Notes under the pieces: model-generated
What the model was told of the DNA's origin: nothing
Seen by the model: the letters and a program-made list of their open reading frames with translations, nothing else
The model's database searches: none
Shown here: positions 6,150-10,233 of the stretch, one piece after another
How the letters are laid out: the number at the start of each line of letters is the position of its first letter
Position numbering within the stretch: position 1 is the stretch's first letter
Source of the DNA: Caldimicrobium thiodismutans
GTDB lineage: Bacteria > Desulfobacterota > Thermodesulfobacteria > Thermodesulfobacteriales > Thermodesulfobacteriaceae
Length of the DNA: 10,233 nucleotides
Direction of reading: 5' to 3'
Assembly (NCBI GenBank): GCA_002877875.1
Contig: PNIE01000035.1
Span: forward strand, 1 to 10,233
Made by a program: the position numbers and the translations under genes

Positions 6150-7019
6150 TTAGGAAAACTTTAGGGCAAGAAAAGCCCATTCCTTTTGATATTGGGTTTT
6201 AATTCTTGTAAAACCAAGAGCGAGATAAAACTTTTCAAGCTCCTTTAGATCTTCTCTTAATATACCCGAAAGAAGGAGAAAACTTCTTCCTGGAAGAGAT
6301 TTTTGCTTAAAAAGAGGGGCAAGCTTTTTCAACTCCTTAAAACCGATATTAGAAAGAATTAGGTGAAATTTTAGATCCCTATCCTCGGGAAGCTCTTTTA
6401 AAATAACGAGCTGGGAGGAAACCTTATTAAGCTCGGCATTTTTTTGAGTAGCTTCTAAGGCTAGGTCATCAATGTCTACCGCATAAACTATGGCTTTTGG
6501 ACAAAGGAGCGCTGAAGCTATAGCAAGAATTCCAGATCCACACCCCATATCAAGAATATGTGGGACTCTTTCCTTAGAGCAGATCTTCTTAATAAAAACT
6601 TCGAGATTTTCAAGCATAAGTCTTGTTGTGGGATGATGCCCTGTTCCAAAGGCCTGCCCAGGATCAATGTAAAGAGGAATAAGCTCCTCTTCAAAAGAAA
6701 GCTCTTCCCAAGGTGGAAGAACTAAAAGTTTTTTTCCAATCCTTAAAGGCTTAAAATGATATTTCCAAATCTCTTCCCAATTTTCTTTTTTAAGTAAATT
6801 ATATTCTAAAACAACCTTTTCAAACTTAGCTGCAAGTTTTTCAAGAAAATTAAGTTTCTCTTCCTCCTCAGGCTTTAGGGTTATAGAAAAATAAAATTTA
6901 AAATGAACTTCCCTTTCAAATTCTTCCGTTTCCCAGGAAAGGTTATTAAATCCATAAAATTCCTCTTCAAGGGTATCTGCCAAGTCTCTTGGAACTTTAA
7001 AGATTAAAAGAAGATACAT
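6150..7019 (-). CDS. prmA: Ribosomal protein L11 methyltransferase
   Basis: PrmA is an S-adenosylmethionine-dependent enzyme that methylates lysines and the N-terminus of ribosomal protein L11. The 289 residues are the normal length. The N-terminal L11-recognition region (about 1-85) leads into the linker WKYHFKPLRIGKKLLVLPPW (85-104). The methyltransferase domain shows the diagnostic DPGQAFGTGHHPTT (119-132), SAM motif I LDMGCGSG (156-163), VDID (181-184) and SNIGFKEL (223-230) in the place of the usual ANI motif. Its ATG at 7019 shares one base with the upstream stop (TAATG), with AAAGGT just before, so translation is coupled to the SprA-like gene. The function call is strong; related methyltransferases acting on other proteins share the fold. 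Confidence 0.93.
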   Translation of the reverse strand: MYLLLIFKVPRDLADTLEEEFYGFNNLSWETEEFEREVHFKFYFSITLKPEEEEKLNFLEKLAAKFEKVVLEYNLLKKENWEEIWKYHFKPLRIGKKLLVLPPWEELSFEEELIPLYIDPGQAFGTGHHPTTRLMLENLEVFIKKICSKERVPHILDMGCGSGILAIASALLCPKAIVYAVDIDDLALEATQKNAELNKVSSQLVILKELPEDRDLKFHLILSNIGFKELKKLAPLFKQKSLPGRSFLLLSGILREDLKELEKFYLALGFTRIKTQYQKEWAFLALKFS

Positions 7020-7456
7020 TAAACCTTTAAATTGAGCGGTCTCAAAGGATGAGATAGTTTATTTTCTTCATTTTCTCTATATTTTCTCAAAATAAGTTCT
7101 AATCTTGCTTTGATTTCTATAGCTGTTGCCCTTTGAGCTACAGCTATATCTTGAGGAGAAGGATCAGAAGGAGCAAGGGCTGCTGCCCTAACTATTTGCA
7201 TTTTCCTTATAGTTTTTTCAGGATCAGCCTCAGGAGATACATCAATAGAGACCTCTCCTCCTGTAATGTAATATCTTCCATCTGGACCTCTCGTATAAGT
7301 ATAATGCACTGCTCCTGTATATTGACCTCCCACTGCTTTGTGAGCCATTTCATGGGCTATAACCTGCTTTTCTCTCATTTTTAAATGCTCAATAATCATT
7401 CTTAGCTTTAAGTTTTCTATCTGATTATTCAGATAAAATTTATCACCTATCTGCAT
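7019..7456 (-). CDS. Small SprA-like putative zinc metalloprotease
   Basis: A 145-residue protein with an HExxH zincin motif, HEMAH at 35-39, in the context QVIAHEMAHKAVGGQYTGAV. It is followed by an aromatic-rich YTYTRGPDGRYYITGGEVSID stretch (about 53-73), where Glu68 could be a further ligand, and a helical C-terminus (80-130) with DPEKTIRKMQIVRAAALAPSDPSPQD. This layout is that of the SprA-related family (PF12118 as I recall), whose members are usually longer with a low-complexity N-terminus that is missing here. The activity is predicted, not shown, and the biological role is unknown. The ATG at 7456 has AAAAGGGTC 6 bases upstream and a good promoter behind it. The stop overlaps prmA by one base, so the two genes form a small operon. 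Confidence 0.8.
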   Translation of the reverse strand: MQIGDKFYLNNQIENLKLRMIIEHLKMREKQVIAHEMAHKAVGGQYTGAVHYTYTRGPDGRYYITGGEVSIDVSPEADPEKTIRKMQIVRAAALAPSDPSPQDIAVAQRATAIEIKARLELILRKYRENEENKLSHPLRPLNLKV

Positions 7457-7481
7457 AGTTTGACCCTTTTTTAATAATTTA

Positions 7482-7510
7482 ATTCTAAATGAAAATTAAT
7501 CCATCCTCAA
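7482..7510 (-). promoter_or_regulatory. Promoter of the sprA-like/prmA operon
   Basis: On the minus strand TTGAGG (7505-7510) and TAGAAT (7482-7487) are separated by exactly 17 bp, with 4/6 and 5/6 matches to the sigma-70 hexamers. The predicted start of transcription is about 20 bp upstream of the ATG at 7456. Confidence 0.6.
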
Positions 7511-7532
7511 GATATCCTTTGCTATCGTTCTC

Positions 7533-7561
7533 TTGACAGTGTTATGTTAAAATCTTAAATT
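7533..7561 (+). promoter_or_regulatory. Promoter of the tRNA-Ser/birA transcript
   Basis: TTGACA at 7533-7538, a perfect -35, with TAAATT at 7556-7561 (4/6 match) after a 17-bp spacer. It ends 19 bp before the tRNA. It lies back to back with the minus-strand promoter for the SprA-like gene in the same 124-bp gap. Confidence 0.55.
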
Positions 7562-7580
7562 TAAAAAGTTGAATTTATAA

Positions 7581-7672
7581 GGAGGAGTGCCCGAGTGGTC
7601 GAAGGGGGCCGACTCGAAATCGGCTGAGGAGGTGTTAAGCCTCCTCCGGGGGTTCGAATCCCTCCTCCTCCG
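7581..7672 (+). tRNA. tRNA-Ser(CGA)
   Basis: A 92-nt class II tRNA. The acceptor stem GGAGGAG (7581-7587) pairs perfectly with CTCCTCC (7665-7671), with discriminator G at 7672. The anticodon arm is CCGA-CTCGAAA-TCGG with anticodon CGA, reading UCG serine codons. The long variable arm is GC-rich (GAGGAGG with CCTCCTC), as expected for tRNA-Ser, and the T loop is TTCGAAT with a GGGGG/CCCTC stem containing one G-U pair. The 3' CCA is not encoded (CTT follows), so it must be added by a nucleotidyltransferase. Confidence 0.96.
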
Positions 7673-7692
7673 CTTTGACTAATGACCTTTGG

Positions 7693-8634
7693 ATGCAGGA
7701 AGAAAAAATTCTAAAGTTCCTGAAAGGGTCTCATCAAATTATCTCTGGAGAAACCATAGCCAAAGCCTTAAACATAAGCCGTGTTTCTGTATGGAAAGCT
7801 ATAAGAAAACTTAGAGAAAAGGGCTATCCTATAAAAACAACTAAAAAAGGTTATTTCCTCGAAGATAAAGATTTTTTTATCGAAGAAGACTTAAATAAAA
7901 TTCTTGAAAAAATATCTCTTTTTAAAAAAATCTATCTTTTCCCAGAAACAACCTCAACTATGGATATTGCAAAATCTTATGTTGAGAGAGGTGAAAATGC
8001 GGTCTTTCTTGCAGAGAAGCAGACTAAAGGAAGAGGAAGACTGGGAAGATCTTGGGAATCTTTACGAGGTGGACTCTGGTTAACTCTTTTGCTTTATAAA
8101 CCTCCTTTAAATCTTAAAGAAGCTTTTTTTCTTAATTATCTTTCCTCCCTTGTTACAGCAAAGGCTATGATTGAAACCTTCAATCTTCCAGCAAGACTAA
8201 AATGGCCAAATGATGTTCTCCTTTTTGGCAAAAAAGTAGCGGGAGTGCTTCTTGAAATTAAAGCAGAAGTAGATTCCCTTGAATATGCCTTAATTGGAAT
8301 TGGGATAAATGTAAATAACCCTGTTTTAGAAAAAAAATTTATGATTCCAGCCATTTCAATCAAAGAAGCTATAGGTCAAGAGGTTGATAGAGCCTCTCTC
8401 CTTGAAAAACTTCTTATAAATTTCGAGACCCTTTACCTAAAAAAGAAAGAAATTCTTAATCTCTGGAAAGAATTTAGTGAAACCCTTGGAAAAGAAGTCA
8501 AAGTCCTCACCTCCTCTTCCACTCTGATTGGTCTTGCCCTAGATCTTGATGAGGAAGGAAGGCTTCTACTTAAAACAAAAGAGGGTGAAATTATACCCAT
8601 TTTTTCGGGAGACTGCCTTCATTTAAGAACTTGA
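7693..8634 (+). CDS. birA: Bifunctional biotin-[acetyl-CoA carboxylase] ligase and biotin operon repressor
   Basis: BirA makes biotinyl-AMP and transfers biotin to a lysine of biotin carboxyl carrier proteins; forms with an HTH also repress biotin genes. From ATG 7693 it is 313 residues. An N-terminal winged HTH (about 14-55: SGETIAKALNISRVSVWKAI, then wing KKGYFL) precedes the ligase domain with GRGRLGR (113-119), KWPND (170-174), KKVAGVLLE (180-188) and GIGINVN (202-208). A C-terminal SH3-like domain follows (about 265-313). An alternative TTG start at 7675 would begin 2 bases after the tRNA end. Neither start has a clear ribosome binding site, and ATG 7693 is chosen on codon and family fit. 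It is probably cotranscribed with the tRNA. Biotin supply links it in function to fatty acid synthesis. Confidence 0.93.
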   Translation: MQEEKILKFLKGSHQIISGETIAKALNISRVSVWKAIRKLREKGYPIKTTKKGYFLEDKDFFIEEDLNKILEKISLFKKIYLFPETTSTMDIAKSYVERGENAVFLAEKQTKGRGRLGRSWESLRGGLWLTLLLYKPPLNLKEAFFLNYLSSLVTAKAMIETFNLPARLKWPNDVLLFGKKVAGVLLEIKAEVDSLEYALIGIGINVNNPVLEKKFMIPAISIKEAIGQEVDRASLLEKLLINFETLYLKKKEILNLWKEFSETLGKEVKVLTSSSTLIGLALDLDEEGRLLLKTKEGEIIPIFSGDCLHLRT

Positions 8635-8635
8635 A

Positions 8636-9523
8636 ATGAAAGATCAGATCTATCTGCTTTTACTCCTTGGAGTTCTTATTTTCTCTCTTTTTATAATATA
8701 TTTTAAGCTCAAAAATTTCTTAAAAGCCCAATTGAATGAACCTTTTATCACTCTTAAAGAGAGACTACTTGATCTCAATGAAATAAAAAGAGATCTTCAG
8801 AAACTCTATCTGACTGAAAATCTCCTTAGGGATCTAAGAGAGGAAATTTTTAAACTTAGCCAGATCTTTATAAGTAGATCATCTGGAAAAGCTGGAGAAC
8901 GAGCTCTTGAAGATATTTTGAGTATCTTTCCTTCTCACCTTCTAAAGCGGGATCTTAAACTCTCTTCAGGTGAAGTTGAATTTGCCCTAGTTCTTTCTGG
9001 TGAAAAATACCTTCCTATTGACTCAAAATTCATTGCTCCAGAAATTCTTAAAAAATCCGAAATTTCAGTTGAGGATGAAAAAGAACTTCTTAAAAGAATA
9101 AGAGCAAGGGCAAAAGAAATAAAGCCATATCTGAAAGATGAAAAATCTCCAGGCTTTGCCATAATGACCTGCCCTGACGGAATTTTCCCCTATCTTCAAA
9201 GAAAGGTCTATGAGGAGCTTGAAAAAGAGAAGATAATCCTTCTTCCTTACTCTCTTCTTCCTCAGGTCCTACTTTTTATTCACTTTTTATGGGACCGCTT
9301 TGGAAAAGTTTTTGATGAAGACAAAATCTCAGAGAGTCTTTCCAATTTTGAAAAATGGGTTTTTGAGCTTGAAAGAGATCTAGAAAAGCTTTCAAGAGAA
9401 CTGAAAAGCGCAGAAAACCTTCTAAATAAATTAAAGGAAACCCAAGCTTTATTAAAAAAAGAGTTTCTGAAACTTCTTAATTATTCTCAAAGTTCAAGTA
9501 AATCAAGGGGAACCTCTGAATAA
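8636..9523 (+). CDS. rmuC: RmuC-family DNA recombination protein, short form
   Basis: RmuC-family proteins have a nuclease-like fold and limit recombination at inverted repeats in E. coli; their biochemistry is poorly known. The 295 residues begin with one membrane segment (about 5-23, IYLLLLLGVLIFSLFIIYF) and a short helical stretch (24-75). The RmuC core then follows: SGKAGERALEDIL (83-95), YLPIDSKF (125-132) and GFAIMTCPDGIFPYL (163-177). A predicted coiled coil closes the protein (about 235-275). E. coli RmuC is much longer, mainly through its N-terminal coiled coil, so this is a compact version. The ATG at 8636 lies one base after the birA stop (TGAAATG), implying coupled translation. 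The 3' end overlaps the opposing aminopeptidase gene by 37 bp. Confidence 0.85.
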   Translation: MKDQIYLLLLLGVLIFSLFIIYFKLKNFLKAQLNEPFITLKERLLDLNEIKRDLQKLYLTENLLRDLREEIFKLSQIFISRSSGKAGERALEDILSIFPSHLLKRDLKLSSGEVEFALVLSGEKYLPIDSKFIAPEILKKSEISVEDEKELLKRIRARAKEIKPYLKDEKSPGFAIMTCPDGIFPYLQRKVYEELEKEKIILLPYSLLPQVLLFIHFLWDRFGKVFDEDKISESLSNFEKWVFELERDLEKLSRELKSAENLLNKLKETQALLKKEFLKLLNYSQSSSKSRGTSE

Positions 9524-10233
9524 ATCTTGCCTTCTCCATTTTCAACTATAACAATATTCTCTAATCTAATTCCATATCTACCAGGAAAATAAAGACCTGG
9601 CTCAATGGTGAAAACCATACCCTCTTGAATTAAAGGCTGTTCTTTAAGAAATTTTTTGTTCTTTTGATAATAAATCCTTGGAAACTCGTGAATTTCAATT
9701 CCTATTCCATGACCTGTAGCATGGGTAAAATTTGAGAGAACTCCTTTTTTTTCAAAATATTCTCTAACAGCTTTATCTATTTCATAGATAGGGGTTCCAA
9801 CTTTTACCTTTTCAAAGGCTTTAAACCAGGCAGTTTTGACTAAGGAGTAAATTTTTTTAAACTCTGAGTCTGCCCTTCCAAGATAAAGGGTCCTGGTAAA
9901 ATCACTGCAATAGCCTTTATAAAGAACTCCCATATCAATGAGAAGAGGGCCTTGAGTTAGAGGCTCTCTTGAAGATTCCCAGTGAGGAACAGCTGAATTG
10001 GCACTTCCTGCAACTATTGAGGGAAAGGACTCCCCTTCTGCCGAGTGCTTAAAGATAAGTTCTACAATTTTTCCTCTTATTTCAAGTTCAGAAAGCCCAG
10101 GTTTTAGGTAATTTAAAAGTTCATAATAAATCTTATCAGTAATTTTTATTGCCTCTTTAATTCTTTTAAGTTCCTCTTTATCTTTTATCATCCTTATAGT
10201 TTTAAGAGGATTTGAAATACCAATTAACTTATA
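9487..10233 (-). CDS. Xaa-Pro aminopeptidase (M24 family), N-terminus beyond the window
   Basis: The gene is cut by the window end. An internal ATG at 10191 looks like a start, but the frame stays open to the last base and encodes SNPLKTIRMIKDKEELKRIK. This matches the join between the creatinase-like N-domain and the catalytic domain in PepP/YqhT-type enzymes, so only the C-terminal 248 residues are seen. These enzymes remove N-terminal residues next to proline. Counting from M10191, the pita-bread dimetal site is complete: D86 (LLIDMG), D97 (YCSDFTRT), H161 (TGHGIG), E197 (TIEPGLY) and E211 (RLENIV). Supporting His70 (VPHW) and His168 (EIHE) are also present. It could be a prolidase rather than an aminopeptidase P; the motifs do not separate these. 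It converges with and overlaps rmuC by 37 bp. Confidence 0.92.
   Translation of the reverse strand, partial: YKLIGISNPLKTIRMIKDKEELKRIKEAIKITDKIYYELLNYLKPGLSELEIRGKIVELIFKHSAEGESFPSIVAGSANSAVPHWESSREPLTQGPLLIDMGVLYKGYCSDFTRTLYLGRADSEFKKIYSLVKTAWFKAFEKVKVGTPIYEIDKAVREYFEKKGVLSNFTHATGHGIGIEIHEFPRIYYQKNKKFLKEQPLIQEGMVFTIEPGLYFPGRYGIRLENIVIVENGEGKIYSEVPLDLLEL

Noticed and set aside
7457..7580. Riboswitch or leader RNA in the divergent gap.
   Set aside because: The 124 bp are AT-rich with two back-to-back promoters and show no stable paired structure or known conserved element.
10189..10191. ATG at 10191 as the true start of the aminopeptidase, making a short complete M24 protein.
   Set aside because: The frame is open to the window edge and the upstream residues match the family's domain junction, so the gene is cut off rather than short.

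Overview
The window looks like a piece of an AT-rich chromosome from an anaerobic bacterium. The gene content (a DUF177-rpmF-plsX-fabH operon, a class III oxygen-sensitive ribonucleotide reductase, compact proteins rich in Lys, Glu and Leu, and a tRNA without an encoded CCA end) fits a thermophilic sulfate or sulfur reducer such as Thermodesulfobacterium or Caldimicrobium. That placement is inference from style and content; no rRNA or other marker is present. Apart from short intergenic gaps the window is fully coding, and no mobile element, CRISPR array or gene-free stretch above 300 bases was seen.

Layout. Positions 15-3577 (+ strand) hold a tight lipid and ribosome operon: a DUF177/YceD protein, ribosomal protein L32, PlsX, FabH, and then an unusual partner, a PAS plus LuxR-type HTH regulator. 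This operon meets a minus-strand operon head-on at 3577/3578, inside an 11-bp inverted repeat. The minus-strand operon (3578-6051) is nrdD, a 56-residue gene too short for ordinary ORF calling, and a 60-residue ten-cysteine protein. Behind nrdD, also on the minus strand, lie prmA and a small SprA-like putative metalloprotease (6150-7456). From a divergent intergenic region at 7457-7580 run tRNA-Ser(CGA), birA and an RmuC-like gene on the + strand. A convergent Xaa-Pro aminopeptidase gene, cut by the window end, closes the window.

The most notable item is the ribonucleotide reductase. The 689-residue NrdD has the ATP-cone and the catalytic barrel, but it stops after a partial C-terminal zinc finger and lacks the glycyl-radical segment. 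That segment (Tyr-Ser-Arg-Val-Val-Gly-Tyr, followed by the usual WN.GK..EF..R stretch) is encoded by a separate 56-codon gene at 3780-3950. It lies 31 bp downstream in another frame, with a perfect AGGAGGTGA ribosome binding site. The enzyme therefore appears to be split, with the radical carried on a tiny separate subunit. The next gene encodes a small cysteine-rich protein that may belong to the same system. Upstream of nrdD there is a good match to an NrdR box and a weaker second one 32 bp away, the spacing expected for tandem NrdR boxes, which suggests NrdR control.

The other genes are housekeeping: phosphate acyltransferase and the first condensing enzyme of fatty acid synthesis, L11 methylation, biotin ligation (needed by acetyl-CoA carboxylase and so linked in function to fabH), and peptide turnover.
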